DNA of 64,000 nucleotides from Isoetes taiwanensis (taxonomy: Eukaryota > Streptophyta > Lycopodiopsida > Isoetales > Isoetaceae): positions 3,585,668 to 3,649,667 of the forward strand of contig JAJEKV010000066.1 of assembly GCA_021234155.1 (NCBI GenBank). The letters run 5' to 3'. A program made the position numbers and the translations under genes. The notes under the pieces are model-generated. The model worked only from the letters and a program-made list of their open reading frames with translations. It ran no database searches and was not told the origin of the DNA. Below are positions 1 to 13,299 of this stretch, piece by piece (position 1 is the stretch's first letter; every line of letters starts with the position of its first letter).

Positions 1-310
1 TCAGTTACGTATTGCTAATATTCAAGAAATGAAGTTGCATGGAGTGATACCAAATGAGATCACCTTGTAAGCATTCCCATGTGCCTTGCAGTTATGCGGG
101 CTTCTGTACCATGTATACAATATTTTGTCTCTATGAGCCATTGTCACTAAATTGTTCCTTATAACGGACTCACCAAGAATGCGCTTGTTGATCTTCTTCT
201 TGGTCGTATGGATGGCTTGATGAGACAGTACAGATTGATAAAACACGCCATTGCCTTCTACCGCTATATCATGGAAGATATTGTTAGGTGCATGTAGAGT
301 CCAAGGTAAT
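1..310 (+). pseudogene. PPR-repeat-like fragment
   Basis: The first bases read EMKLHGVIPNEITL, the usual second half of a plant pentatricopeptide repeat (an 'M..GV.PNEIT' helix). A stop or frameshift follows, and about 120 nt later another frame begins ALVDLL, resembling the 'NALVDMY' start of a following repeat. PPR proteins bind organellar RNA and act in editing, splicing or stability. Here no frame stays open for more than about one repeat, and the upstream part lies outside the window, so this is the broken edge of a PPR gene or a PPR-derived relic. The identification rests on one good repeat and one weak one. Confidence 0.4.
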
Positions 311-1500
311 CTGAGCTTAAAAGAGCATGCAGCACAGATAACCTTCGAATTGGACTCAGAGAGAACTAGCCGCATACACATCAAGTAATAAGTGAAGTGT
401 ATCGTGGAAGTTTATAAATGAACAACCTTCATTCTGGTATCTACTTAAGCTGGATACAACATAGTTAGATGGCTATAGCATGTTTGTAGCACTTATGCAT
501 TAAAGAGCCTATTGATCATACACTTTGTGGAGAAAAATAGACAATTGCATTTGGGGAATTTTTGAGACTACGGAAATGAGGATCATTTAGAAGATTCTTA
601 AAGGCCCTTCACTGAGCTAAATAAACTGAAGGAAACAGAGCAGCTGCAGAGTAAAAATAAAAGGCCACAATTTGCTCGAAACTCAACAGGCAAAGACCTG
701 TGCACTTGCAACTGATAACGTCTATCCATGATCTATGAGAAGAGGACCATTTAGAAATCTTTTTTAAAATGTTTTGGGCTTAGTGAGGCATAGACGTGCA
801 CTTGAATGATACCATCTGGTCCATTTTGACGCACTCCTCAAAAAGGTATGTCCATAATATAAATACTCAACTCATGGCACTGGCAAGGCTCTGGCAAACA
901 ACTGTCCACATCTTTAACTTCAAGAAGAGCTAGTAGAGAAGAGGATATTCAGAAGTTTCTGATGAATCCATTATTCATTGGCAGGCTCCTTCTCTTTTAT
1001 TTGAACAGAAACCGCTATTTTGTTTTCTCATACAAGTAGTGTACCAAATCCTGAGAATTGGGAGCAGAAATTGTTACATAGTTTGGTTCTTTTGACAGTT
1101 CATTGTGGAAGAATACAATCTATTATTTGCATATGAATATGCATTTATATATACCTAGTAGGTTTAAAATTGTAGAGAAAGCGAATCTCAAGAAAAACAT
1201 GTATACCCCGGTACTTCCCACAAGTTCTTTCAACGATGTCATGAGTTATGCGGATCGTTTCATGTATTAAATGAAACTAACAGTAGACATTGCTGATACT
1301 AACTTTTATACAGTAATATCACTGAATGCAGACCCCCAGGGCCATTCTAATGCAAGTTAAGCAGGAGCAAGCTTTATCGCTCTGTATAATTTTACTTGCA
1401 CTAGACAGTGCTATGCATGGCCGTTAAAACAATGCTATACGACTTTGAAGTCATCTATTGCATGGCTACTGCCTCTCTGCTCATTTGTTTAGCTACTGAT
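311..1500. other. No gene recognised
   Basis: AT-rich sequence between the PPR-like fragment and the 3' end of the ARM/TPR gene. Short open frames show no recognisable motif. The part next to 1,527 would be the 3' untranslated or downstream region of the minus-strand gene. Confidence 0.4.
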
Positions 1501-1526
1501 TCTCAATTTGCTGCTCTTATTCCGAG

Positions 1527-3710
1527 TCAGATCTGCTGCATTTTCAGTATATGTCCCACCTCCAGGCTTACTGCTGCATCCCTGAATAGCCACAAGGCTT
1601 GCATTTGCTTCTTAACAAATAGGTTAACATAGGCTGAATATTTCTCTGCTCACTGTCATCAGATGATTGTGAGAGAAGACCCATGTACAAGATGGCATCT
1701 AAAAGGCCGCTATTCAAATTTAAACAAGGCATAGGCTTTGGGCTCACAGCCATAGGCTTTTTCCATGTCCATTGAACGGGATTTCATGAAGACACAGGGC
1801 TCTTGTTGCATCACTAACAGCAAGCTTCTGATTCTGCATAAGAAGGTGACACTGAGCTTTCCATTACTGTAAAGAGCCACCGCTTTTCTTGCTTTGAAAG
1901 GACATAACATTAAGCCCTCAGTATACTTGGCAGCAAGCTGTTCCACAAATGCCCCCAGAAAAACTTGGCATTGCTCTCCACCTCTAATACCAACAAGAGC
2001 AGCTGCCCTTCTTATCTGAATGTCCTCCATGGTCATGCATTTCTCTTGTTGAATCCTTAATTTCAATTGGCTAGATAACTCACTTAGGATTGCCTTTGTG
2101 GTGGGAGATATGGATGCTGGTCCAAGAGAAATGCAACATCTGGAATAATGAGCCAGCAATTTTCTTTTTGCAATTTTTTTATGGTCCCTTGAATGAATCA
2201 GCTCTGCCAAATCTGCTAATGCGACTATGACTTTTGTCTAGAACCTGAACTGGGTGGCTTGGTCTCAACAAGGCATAATAAATAATCAACAGCTATATAC
2301 TGCCAGTCATCAGAAGACTGGGCAAGATTGCACAGTGATATGGTAATATCCCGGCAACCCAATACTCCCTCTCATCCTTCCCATCTTGTGATGACATAAT
2401 GCAATGTAGCAACCTCTAAACCCGCTGGGGAGCTCTCATTGACCAACCCTCCCACATGCCAAGAAGGCTTAGAAAGGAATTTTATGTTGCAACAGACGGA
2501 ATAAAAAATCTTCTAAAGGCAAAACAGTTAATCAGGCCGCAAAGCCCAACATTGCAGTTGGCTTGCCCATTCTTCGCTTTTTGACTCAGTGTCCATCCCT
2601 CCAAGACCTCTTTGTCAGAAGATCACAATGGTAATCAAGATTTCTCAGAAACTGGCAAAATTGTGTGTAAACAATGTCTAGGGTATTTGCTGAAAGTTCC
2701 ACCGCTTAAATTCAGTATTTCTTCCCTTTCCTCAGCCATTTTACTGAAAGTACTCTTATATGTTGCTAAATGGCCTAGAGCTCGTATGGCCACTCTCTGT
2801 TCTACCCATGTTAGTCTACCTCTGAGTAGCCCACTAGGGTGGAATGACGCCTTCTTGAACTGCTCTCGCAAATTTCTACTACCATTGTATATGAACCAAT
2901 AATGTGAGCAGCATAATAAGGAATATAGATATTCTGATCTCTGTAAAGCCAGTGCCATTATTTAGACCTTCGAGATTAAAGATGACATGCATTCAAAATA
3001 CCAAGGTTAATGAAGTCTCGATCACTTGGTTTAAGCATGGCTGTATTCCACAGACCGCCATTAGGAAGCACTTGACTATCTTCATCTTGAGTTGGAAAGT
3101 CTTTGAAGAACTTTGCAACAGTATTCTTCCGTTTGACTGCTAAGCTTTCCCTTTATATGGAGCAGAAAAAACATCCTGATAAGGGCAGTCAGGGTTCTCT
3201 TCCCTTTCCATTGCTGGATCAAGAAGAATAAATCACTCAGACGATGAGAACCAGCGCTGGGAAAAGATCGATCCTCTCAGTAGCATTTGTACCCGAAACA
3301 GGCTAAACACCCTTGCATGTTCTATAACAAGAGATGGATGATGGCATGAGATCTAAAAACTTCCCACACCCCCAAGATGCCGTTATAGCTCCATAAAGAA
3401 ATTATCAAACTGGTATGCTTCATAAATCAGCTGGATCAAAGGAGAAAAATAGTCTGTGCACTTGCCTGTCATATTCAGGTGGCGATGCTCGAATTTAACC
3501 CATGTAGTCCTTTTAACGCTTGAATGCGATCTTCGGAACCGTTATGTTCAAAAAACGTATTAGAAGACTCTTGTTGTAAAGAGGCAAAATGACATAGTGC
3601 ATCATAGATGAGAGAGAAGAGATGAGACATAAATATACAATCCCGAGAACAAAGCTCATAGATAGTCAAGAAGAAAAAATCCGCCAAATGATCTGATTGT
3701 ATTAGCACAA
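1527..3710 (-). pseudogene. Plant ARM-repeat/TPR-like protein gene, broken
   Basis: Minus-strand coding similarity runs from about 3,710 down to a stop at 1,527-1,529. Successive pieces resemble a conserved plant protein with N-terminal armadillo-type helices and a C-terminal TPR-like domain (family that includes Arabidopsis AT3G50030, from memory). The pieces are: an N-terminal helix segment (3,475-3,708); RGRLTWVEQRVAIRALGHLA (about 2,780-2,840); SEEWASQLQCWAL (about 2,535-2,575); GGLVNESSPAG (about 2,425-2,455); the TPR-like part EDIQIRRAAAL ... ALCPF-like ... VALYSN (1,860-2,030); and the C-terminus KKQMQALWLFRDAA ending KMQQI-stop. The order is correct, but the frame changes repeatedly (for example near 1,650 and 2,600) and there are in-frame stops. 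A gap at 3,150-3,470 could be an intron, which argues against a processed copy. It is either a pseudogene or a real gene with base-calling errors. Family membership is seen from motifs; function is unknown. Confidence 0.7.
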
Positions 3711-6700
3711 CGAAGGACGACTGGACATTGTTTCATCATGTGGGTTGCTGACAAGCACAACAAACATTGCAAAAGAGAACAGTATCTGATTTTTGTGCAT
3801 TTGTTTATGCATACCTTCATCACGCTTCCTATTTCTCTAGCTACTTCAAAAGGTGGGCCAACACAGATGCATAAGCATGAGCATGTAAGCTTGACACAGT
3901 GTTTCCTGAGCTCAACTATTTCAAAATTTCCATTGGTGAGAGTTTTACCAGAGAAACTCTAGACTTAACGCGTTCTTCTAGCCTGTGTTAGTTTCCTACA
4001 AAGGTCGTGCAACAATAGCAGCTTTTTTCGTGAAAGCTCGACTAGAATCAGAAATATAAGAGGAACAAGATCAGATTTTGGCAATTGGCAGACTTCAACC
4101 CACCGACAAAAAAAAAGGAAGGAAGAAATAAATTATTCCAGTAACTTTTCACTTTTCCCCATTATTATCGGGATGCGCTAGGTAGAAGTGAGCAATGCTA
4201 TCACCAGTTTTGGTTTGGGAGCCCCTCCGGATGTGGTAGATACTTCCAGCTCCTTATCACACTGCCCTCGTTTTATAGTGATCCAACGGCGACCAATCTG
4301 CCAATGGGTGCTATGAGCCATAACACATTATGCTACTCAAACATCCTAGGGTGCTACTAAGATGTTATCGAATGGACGTATTTCACGGTGATCTAAATGC
4401 CCAAAACTCTCGGGGAAGGGTGAGTTAGGAAGTATAACGCTTTAGCTCTCGGTAGCATTTTAAAATTAACATAGGCCGGCTGCGCACAAGTACAAGCATT
4501 ACCCTCGCCATTTTGATGGCTCCTTAATTTTTTTCCGTGAACACCCTCGTGCTGTGGGCGCTATCTACGCCTTTAATGTCTCAGATTGTGTAGTGTGTAA
4601 TTTGTTAATGCTAGAGGTCAGAAAACGTAATCAAATATTTTCTCTCGACCTTGATCCTATATGGCGCTATACGTGACCATCCTATATCATCCTCGCGTAA
4701 GCTCAGTATTGTTGGATTATTGTTCAACAAACAATGAACATGAAATTTAAAATTTCAAAATTTCGTCTCCATAAAACTTTTTAGGAAGGTGGAAAATTCA
4801 AAGTTCAGATAAGTAATCAGAATCAAACCATCCTTGAGTTCAAGTGTCTTATGTAGATTTCAGTCCATTGTCTTCTAATAGAAATCTTTTTGATCATTAA
4901 GGGCAAACCCATGGTGCGAACACACTTATTAGGATCGGTTAAAACATGTGGTTCCACTTATCTGTGCATTCACTTATTTGCTTTTGTTTTATTTTTAACA
5001 TAAAAGTAGGCGTTGCATTTAAATTTGTCGCCAATATGCATACATAAATGGCCAATGGCCATAGATGTACCGCCTTATTGTTGGCATTTTTCTTCCGGTA
5101 AAATAAAAGTTCAAGGTGCTGCATGTGGATGTGTCCTTTCTCTGGGGTGTATATATGTCTTGTCATATAGTCTTGTTCATGATTCAATCACTCTAACACC
5201 TTAAAACCTATATAAAAACATCACCAAGCAAGAAATGCATCAAATCTAGGTGTGCACCAATGCTGTGCTTGTAAGCACAATTTTCATTATATATGAACTT
5301 GGTCTAGGTCCAATATATCCCAAATGACCATGCTAGGAGTGTATTATGCACCAACAAAAATGGAGTAGAAGCACTTTAAGGTTATTATCACTTGAATCAA
5401 GACATTGTATAGTTTTCTGTAATTGTGAAAAAGTCCACATATAGAAATTGAAAGCAAAGCCACTGTTTTGACAATATTGAAGTCTCAATTATCCGGGCTT
5501 GTAATCTTATCTCGATCAAGGCTTCCTATCACCTCGCACATTTTTTCGTACATTGCAACTTCTTTCAATTTGTCCATTTTCCCTTTATGTATCAAGTATG
5601 CCTTGGGCATGGAGGCACTTTTCCCTTCTTTCCTCGGCCGTAGATAGCTATATGCGACTGGGCCAAATAAGGATTCCTCTTTGTTTTGGGCAATGGAGAG
5701 GGCGTAGGGAGCAATGGAGGAGGAGATATGGAGTCAGCTATCACCTAGAAATCTCTATTCCCTCATTTGTTTATGTGCTCAAATTTGGGGTCTGGGACCA
5801 TCTTCGTGAGGTTCCTTTCTAATGAGAATATGCATATCCAAGGTGCTAGTTGCATCCCCCATAGCTTCTATTCTCCTTAAAGGAAATACATTCATGCTCA
5901 TGGTAGTTGTGCAAAATCATTTGGCTATGATGTATGGCAACTTGTGGAGATATGCATAGAGTTATGGTGTTTCGTAAACCGGCACTTCTAACATTTTTGC
6001 TCGACAATTATGTTGAAATTTATTGGTTTTACATGGGCTTGCTAGCCTCATCTTTTCCATCAAAATGCAGTATCTCGGGTGGGGGTGATCCTAACTTATT
6101 TAGAGGTTTCTTTCCCTTAAGACATGTTAAAATAAAATTAATCCTTTCCTTAGATTACTAACTTTATGTATATGAATTTATTCTAGTTATAATAATTTTC
6201 ACCTTCTTGCTTTTAAGCCTTTCTTCCGACCTCCACTCATAATAGAAACAAATGCAACAAACATGTAAAGGATTAATCAACTGCGGCTTAAGTTATTGCC
6301 TTGGCCAAGCATGAGGTTATTATAATCTCGTAATGAATTGATTCTTTTGTGATTATTTTTCTCATTTCATTCGGTGATTGTTAATAAACCTATGACTAAC
6401 CAAAGGAATCTTTACAATGCATGTTACACACCATGTTGGATTACCTTGCCTATCCTTTTAACTTGTAAGTTTAATTTCTTATTGATATGCAAATGGTTTA
6501 ATTTAGGCCCATGGCTACCATCCATGATTTGTTTTTTTTTTATAAAGCAATCAGAATATCGAGATCGAAAGGGAGCATCTAATGCCTTTATTCATTCAGA
6601 CTATAGGAAACATATAGCCACTCAAGTGATGGATTTGTGTTAAAATGTTGCGTAAAAATAAGATAATGGGCTAATGGAGTCGGTCCTGGGATAAAAAGCA

Positions 6701-9000
6701 ACTTGGTTTGTTTTTAGATGATTTTGGGCCTTTCATAATAAGATGGCAAAACATATTGGTGTAGGAAAAGAATAGTGATGAGAATGGGCCACTCTTAAAA
6801 ACTTCGCTTAAAAATCCAAAGGACTAAGTGTTGAAGTACCAATCATCGTTATGATTATCACAAATTACTGTAGCAAAGAACTTTTGACTTTTTTTGCTTT
6901 AACTTTCTACGTATAGCCAAAATGTAAAGTTGAAATTTAACTTCGTGAGTCATGGATTTAAAAATATATCTTGATTTGTGATGATATAAGATCAAACTCT
7001 ATGGATTTGACTTTTGTGTAAGTGTGTGGGTTGCATGCCGACCAAATGGAAATACTGTGGTTCAAATCCTTGGCCTCGCTATAAGGTTTGTTAAACATTG
7101 CAATATGGTCCGTAAAGCCTCTTCAAGTGGAGAGCAATATCTCCACATTGCTCAACATCAACAATCGAATCCCTTAGCCACAATCAATAAATAGACTAGA
7201 CAAATGCAAATAAAGAACACTTGCCAATAAGTAGCGCATTATTGTTTTAACATCGCTAACTTAATCGAAATTTACCGCACTAAAAACCACTTTTATTAGC
7301 ACTAAGAACCACTACGTTCTAACAAATGAAAGTGTACATTGTTAAAAAAAAATAACTTAGAATGATTTTGACAATAAAGCAAGTGATCTATAACCTTAAC
7401 TACATTAGAAAGATCATCAGATGCTCTTAAAAACCCTATATGATTTGAATTAAGAAAAATGGGAACGCGAACTTGTGTCCTTTTTAACACAATAGATAGA
7501 TAGATAGTATTTTTCTCGTCCACTGAACCTAATTCTAAGCAGTGGGACCCAATACAAAAGAAGGGCATAAGTTTGAACTAGAGCAGGACAAAGCCCCTCA
7601 CACATGTACAAAAGAAACAAAAGATGAATATAAAACATATTAAATGAGCTCAAACTAAGGGTTCAAGGTTCAAGTGTGTCTCAATGATCGCGGGTAATGC
7701 CACCCTATAAACCGCATATTTTTGTTGTAACCGTGCCTCCCCGACTTCACAGCTCCTCACCGCCTGTGACAAATTGCAATCGGGAAAGATCCACTTGTAC
7801 TCAATAGTGAGTACCCCTTTAAGTGCGGTCGCTATGTTGCAAGATATGCACCCATCCTGGCCGCACAAAATTGGACTTGAATATGACGTAGGCCGACCAG
7901 GCTCGCGGGTCCTGCAATTCCTCGCGTAATTATGCCGTTGTTAGGGGACCTCACAGATACGCCAAGAAAAGTGCTCAACTTCCTCAATAAATTGAAAGTG
8001 ATCCTTGCTTCTCATGCACACCGCTATTCAGAAATCTCGTGTGGCCCTATCTTCGGGCCATTGCCTTATGTATCCGTTTCATCCTAGGTTTCTATAAGGT
8101 TCATGGTTTGCCTCTGCATTGTCATCACATCCTAACTACCTACGCTTGTTCCATAATCGATCCTGACGCCCGTAACTCATCTGTTGCGGCATGGCATCTA
8201 CTCTTATAGCATGTGTTTACCCCGCATCCTATGGCATGTGTGGGCAAGTTTTTCTCGTCTCGGGATTCATAGCTGCACCAAGTAGTGAATTGATTTCGGG
8301 GTAAATAATACTGAAGTGGGTGTTATACGGAGTGCTTCTGGCTGGTAATTGGCAAGAGTAAAAGTATAACAACTTGTATCTTATACAAGATTCGCCTGGG
8401 AGGAAGAAGATTTCCAACCTCATGAATGGCAAAAGGAACTCTACAAACATTGCATGAGATCCATGGAGGTTGAGAAAGAAGCATTTTACCTCGTAAAGGG
8501 CGCGGCAAGAAGGTGAAAAATCATTGACGCGCCAGCTCATGACGCAGAAGGCTCTTCTCGTGAGGCTTCATCATTTCCATGTTGCTCCTCCCGTAGCCTG
8601 GAAAAAGGCCTAAGATGTTCGTTGTTCCTTAGGTGAGTACATGTGCTAAGAGGGTGTAACCATTGTGACAAATACTCCACCGCCATGGTGTCTTCTTTCA
8701 TCCAATCGTATTATATATATTGTAGTGATCTCTATTTATGAATAAAAATGCTTACAAGAGTAGCTTTTTGAATGAGTAAACAATTTCCCTTGGTTTTTAT
8801 TGTGTTTTATCTTGCTCTTAATTTAAGCATCCTATAAAAAGTGGGCGAAAATGTATGCTAGAATCAAAAACTCGCTTTTCAATAATTATTTAGACAAAAA
8901 AATGATCCCCACTTCATACAATTCTCCACAACAATCTCATATCTTCGGTCTAGCTTCAACAAAATTCAAACCGCCTCATAGCCACCCCTTTGTTGTGATC
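3711..9000. other. Intergenic, no gene recognised
   Basis: Upstream of the ARM/TPR gene the DNA is AT-rich with scattered short open frames, such as 89 codons at 5,553-5,822 (+) and 103 codons at 8,229-8,540 (-). None shows a domain motif, a repeat structure or a neighbouring exon. A slightly GC-richer stretch at about 7,650-8,650 also gave no recognisable product. The promoter of the ARM/TPR gene would lie at about 3.7-4.3 kb, but no convincing TATA box could be chosen. Confidence 0.4.
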
Positions 9001-9009
9001 GCCTTCTAC

Positions 9010-10588
9010 TGCATACTCTGCACTCACCGTGATACAAACAGGAGTTCTTTCCCCACACCACCTAAGGCCGACACAGGCTCCCCTCCACATATCAATGCAC
9101 TCCAGAATTCCAGTCTCAAAGTGGGGAGAGTGAAGGTGCCATTCTACCCCGCCTCCCTCAGGCCTACCTAGCCGCTGTTAAACATACATGCCGTTAGCAC
9201 ATACATCAAATATCTCCGCGACTATCTCGGGCGATGGTCCCCTCATAATCAAAGATGTGACAAAGATCAAAGACATCACATAGGGATCCTACCCAAGGCC
9301 TCGTGACCAATGGGATGATCGACTTCGCTTGGGTCTCCAGAGTTCGCTGGTGCATGTAATTCATGGCAATGGATTTGGTCGGGTATAAGAACATTGGCAT
9401 AGGGTTGTCCACTCCATCCGCCTCTCCTGCACACTTTGCAGAGTAGGCTGAAAAGTGTTGGGACTCGGACCAGAGGCTCACGGGATAAATTGCTGCTATT
9501 CCCCGGGTCTCATCCTCCCAGCCCGGAGGGCAGTAGGGATCACCTCCTGAGATCCTGCAAGATGCTAACCTTCAAGGTGACTAGAGGGCCACCGCCAGAC
9601 TGACCGAACCCACCGGAAAGTGTACACCACTTCATTTCCAGTGTCGAGCCCATGCCTACCCGCCAAGCACTCAAGGGTAAGCCAATAGACCTTAGTCACA
9701 ATGATCCCTGTGAGGGCTTTACACACTGTAAAGATCGCTCAAGAATCGTGACATGAATCTCCTTCTTAGCCGGGCCTGCCCCTTCACCCACAAATCCGTG
9801 TGTGGCTCTGTACAATGTGCTCTAATCTACAAAGGTGCTAGGGAGGCTACTCTAGGAGACCAACTACAAGCTTTAGGGCCCTACCCCCTTCCCAATACAA
9901 GGAGTCTGGCTGTAAATACATCATCCAAATATATCATTTAAGAGCTAAAGAACTAGATCTAAATCATAGAGTTAGGCTCTTTAGTTAGTGTCCGAGATCT
10001 AAGATTCAGATAGTTGAAGGCTATGGGCAATTCTAATAGTCTAAACCCCATCGATTCTATGACTAGAAGATTCGGGCTTAAGCCATTAAATTGACCAAAT
10101 ACCGGGATCCTCGAAAGTGGCTCCTCCTGACCGAAGTTCAACCATCCCACGAGCCGGGATCAATCTCGTGAAACTGATGTGGCTGAATCTCGGCTTGGGC
10201 AAATGGGTTCTGGGAGGCTGCTTTGGCTCTGGGCAGCCAAACCTGGTGCTCTTAAAACCCTAAGGATCTAAAAAAACTGAAGGCTTGTAAGGTTTTCCTA
10301 CCCTAAATAGACATAAGCTTAGGGTTAGGGTTTCAATACCCAATTTGGCATGTGATAATTGAAAGGCCCCACTTGCCTTAGCGGGCTAGTGGCAAATATG
10401 CCAACATGGAAAGGTGTGTTTCATTAATGCACATGTGCACATTAATAATATATGAACACTTAGTAAGTTGCCCCTAGGGGCTACTTTTACCTGCTATCCG
10501 CTGGCGCATTAATGCCAATCTGGGTGGCGGTACGCTGACGCGGCAAAGCATAATGTACGCCCCGGAGCGATAACGGCCGAACGCCACA
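9010..10588 (-). repeat. 3' LTR of the chromovirus (left copy)
   Basis: Aligns by eye with 19,180-20,698 over its length, through shared blocks such as CTATCTCGGGCGATGGTCC, ATTCATGGCAATGGATTTGG and CATAGGGTTGTCCA. The copies differ mainly by one- or two-base insertions and deletions. It ends at 10,588 with CA, the complement of the 5' TG of the LTR. The outer (left) end is not sharp: the 450 nt at the start of the right copy have no evident counterpart here, so this LTR may be truncated or replaced to the left of about 9,010. Confidence 0.75.
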
Positions 10589-10600
10589 TTCTCCCCACCT
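10589..10600 (-). other. Polypurine tract
   Basis: TTCTCCCCACCT on the + strand reads as AGGTGGGGAGAA on the element strand, directly touching the TG end of the 3' LTR. This is the expected position and composition of the plus-strand primer of an LTR retrotransposon, and it fixes the LTR boundary and the element's orientation. Confidence 0.75.
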
Positions 10601-11469
10601 TGAAATGATGCCGCCCTCACAGCGATCGGGTTCCCCACCTTTGGGATCTTCCTAACTCAGAACCCGTAATCAACGATACCTACAATATAATCTTTATACA
10701 TTTATCGCGATTACTCTAAGGTAATTACTTTTAGAACATTATTACGCTATTATATTATGGAATACTTATCAATTCATAACACTATTAACAAGTTATTCAC
10801 TATGCTAAGTTAGACAAAAATTTCAGCATTTCATATCTATAATTACTGCCCGAGGTACTTCTTCATTCCTTGCAACACATTTCCAACAAACTTGTGTTGT
10901 AAGTCTTCGTGAGTTCTATCTCCTTGCCCTCCCGAGCCATCGCCTCGCAGTCGACACTAATGCTAGTACCGCTTAATTGTTTAATAAATTTTGGTTATAT
11001 GGTGACCACCCCCACCTATCTACATGAATGCATACACTCTCTGGGGCCAGAGGGAAGAGGATGAATCTTCCATAATTGCCGGGAGACAACAGCCTATATG
11101 CCTATATGCCGCCTTTCATGCCTACACTCTAGGTTGCCTAACAGGAGGATATCCTTTCGCGGGGGCGTGAAGGATGGATTCCTCCTATCGGGGCTGCGCA
11201 CACTCCCTTAATGACCTCTCGAGGCCGCTCTTCCGCGGGACGTAAGTAGACTTTCTAATCTTTACCTTCCACTCGGCTTAAGCGGAAACGCTTGGCCATG
11301 CTCTATCACATTACACCACGCTTCTGTGAGATCACCGTAGAGGTGGTCTCATCATTTTAATAGCCAAGATGCGACCCATACCAAGCATAGGTTGCATGCG
11401 TAGACATCTATACAAGAATTCACCTACGAAATCGACAATATGCCCGAAGCCATTTCTTCTGAGATGACC

Positions 11470-11920
11470 TTTGCTGGCCCCATTACCCATAAACCGGGTA
11501 CCGCTTTACCAAATCCTTCTTAAGTACCCAGTGGGCGTTTTCCAATCGCAAGTGTTTCCACTTGACCAAGTATTGGAGGACCCGACTTCCCTTGTCTTGA
11601 AAGCTTTATCAAGAATCATTTCTCGAACTATTTCCACCGCTCCTCCGCTATTTCCAACAACGCTGGAGTGTCCAAAACTTCACCGATCGGGAGCATGCTT
11701 CTTCAACAAACTCACGGGAAGACCTTATGAATCTTTAGGTGTGCCGGCAATCTCTAACTTGTAGGATTGATTACCTACTTCGGGATATTCCTCAAGGGTC
11801 CAAATTTCACCTTGGAGCAAGCTTCTTTGTAATTGCTAACTCGGAAGCTTCTTCACTGCTTCACCTTTATCTTGGAGCCATACATCATCTCCAACTTGAA
11901 CTCTCTTACTGCTCGGGATG
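11470..11920 (-). pseudogene. Integrase C-terminus and chromodomain
   Basis: The minus strand reads VGDDVWLQ near 11,875-11,900, the start of the post-integrase 'GD.VWL' module. A weaker 'QSYKLEI' like segment follows, then ILDKAFKTR, LQYLVKWKHL and ENAHWVLKKDL across frames at about 11,500-11,650. The last three match a chromodomain core (KILD....R...YLVKW.......TWE...). In chromoviruses this domain tethers integrase to chromatin marks and steers insertion toward heterochromatin. Several frameshifts separate the blocks. The aromatic and charged core (YLVKWK, W) is partly kept, so the family call is firm although the gene is dead. Confidence 0.75.
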
Positions 11921-12079
11921 CTTATCGGCGATGCTTTGTCGACTTCAAGCAGCGCATACCTCAACCTCTTCCACGGAAGCCGGCCGTGATATCGCCAACA
12001 TCTCATTAAACTTCTACTTTTGACACCTGTGGCTGTGCCAAGTGTCTCGAGTTAGAAGTAATCGAGCAGTCATAATCGA

Positions 12080-12757
12080 TCATAAATGGCGCATATATTT
12101 GGGACGCATTCCTGCTTGGTGCGCTATTGTATGCAACCTACCAAGTGAATAAATTCTTCCCACATACTTTGCTTTATTCGCGCATATAGTTTCAGAGCAT
12201 GTTCTAAGATCTCGTTGGTCCGCCTCCGCCTCGCCATCCGTCTTCGAGGATGATACCGTGCTCGGCGGATAGCTTGGTTCGAATTGTCGCGAAGAGGTCT
12301 TGCCAAAAGGTACCATGAACTTCTATCTCTGCCTGGAGAGCACTTCCTCGCATGCCATGAAGCTCAAGATCTCTTTGCGAAGAGCTTTGTCAGATCCATA
12401 GTCAGACTGTGGTCCCGCAAGGCACAAAATGTGCCATCTTTTTGACAACTTGCTTCACCACGTACTATCAAGGCATCCTTGCCTTCGTTTCGGGGAGTCC
12501 GTGATGAAATCCATGCCGATACTCTCCCACTAAAGAGATTTGGCATCGCGACGGCTCTACGCCCCTCGAATTCGGCCGCCCGGCCTTCGCCTCACGCATA
12601 GTTTATATTCCTTGATGTAGCGCGAAGCTATTTGGGTTTCTTCTATTCCCCGCCAATAGCCAAGACTTTGAAATATGTTTTCATGAATCCCGCATGGCCT
12701 ATCAATACAGCGGTCAAGTGGAGGATCAACTTCCTTACACCATGATTCTGCACGCAC
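12080..12757 (-). pseudogene. Ty3/gypsy integrase core
   Basis: Minus-strand fragments, in order from high to low coordinate, match a gypsy integrase. They are GHAGFMKTYFKV (zinc-binding region, about 12,680), RNEGKDALIV (about 12,460-12,500, the stretch around the first catalytic Asp in relatives), and TNEILEHALKLYARIKQSMW followed by EEFIHLV (about 12,130-12,220, downstream of the last catalytic Glu). The enzyme would join retrotransposon cDNA to chromosomal DNA. Three or more frameshifts and stops break the sequence, and the catalytic DDE set cannot be read in one frame. Confidence 0.8.
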
Positions 12758-13299
12758 AACTTGTTCTTATGTGGTATAACAGTTGCCTTCCTTCTTATAA
12801 TGCTTGAAGGCCTCCCGCCTGACCGTTTCCTAGCCTCCTTAGAGAGGCTTGCCCATACTTCCTCGAATCCACATCCGCTGGCAAGGACTCTTCAACTTTC
12901 CACCAAAGTCAGCTGGAGAGCCGCCGGTAAAATTGGCGCTGCAATGCACTCTAGTTGTCGATGCTCTGAAAGCGACCGGCAATACATTGAGCTTCCCTCG
13001 CTTGTAGACTATATCAAAGTCGATTCCTCGAGGAACTCCATCCTCTCCACGCTTCGCATTGAGGTGTGGTTGCGTGAATATTACTGGAGGCTCATGGCTC
13101 CAGATCCACTGGAACTTCTTCCCAAAGAGGTAGTGCTCTAGCTATTCTTAACGCCTACAAACCGCAAAGCAATTCCCCGATCGTATAAGGTAGCGCCAGT
13201 TCTCAAGGCCGTCATCTTCCTGAATCATACGCTTACCATTACACTTTGTACAAGCACTGCATCTTAGTTTATCTACCGTGATCCGGCTGCTACAAGCTT

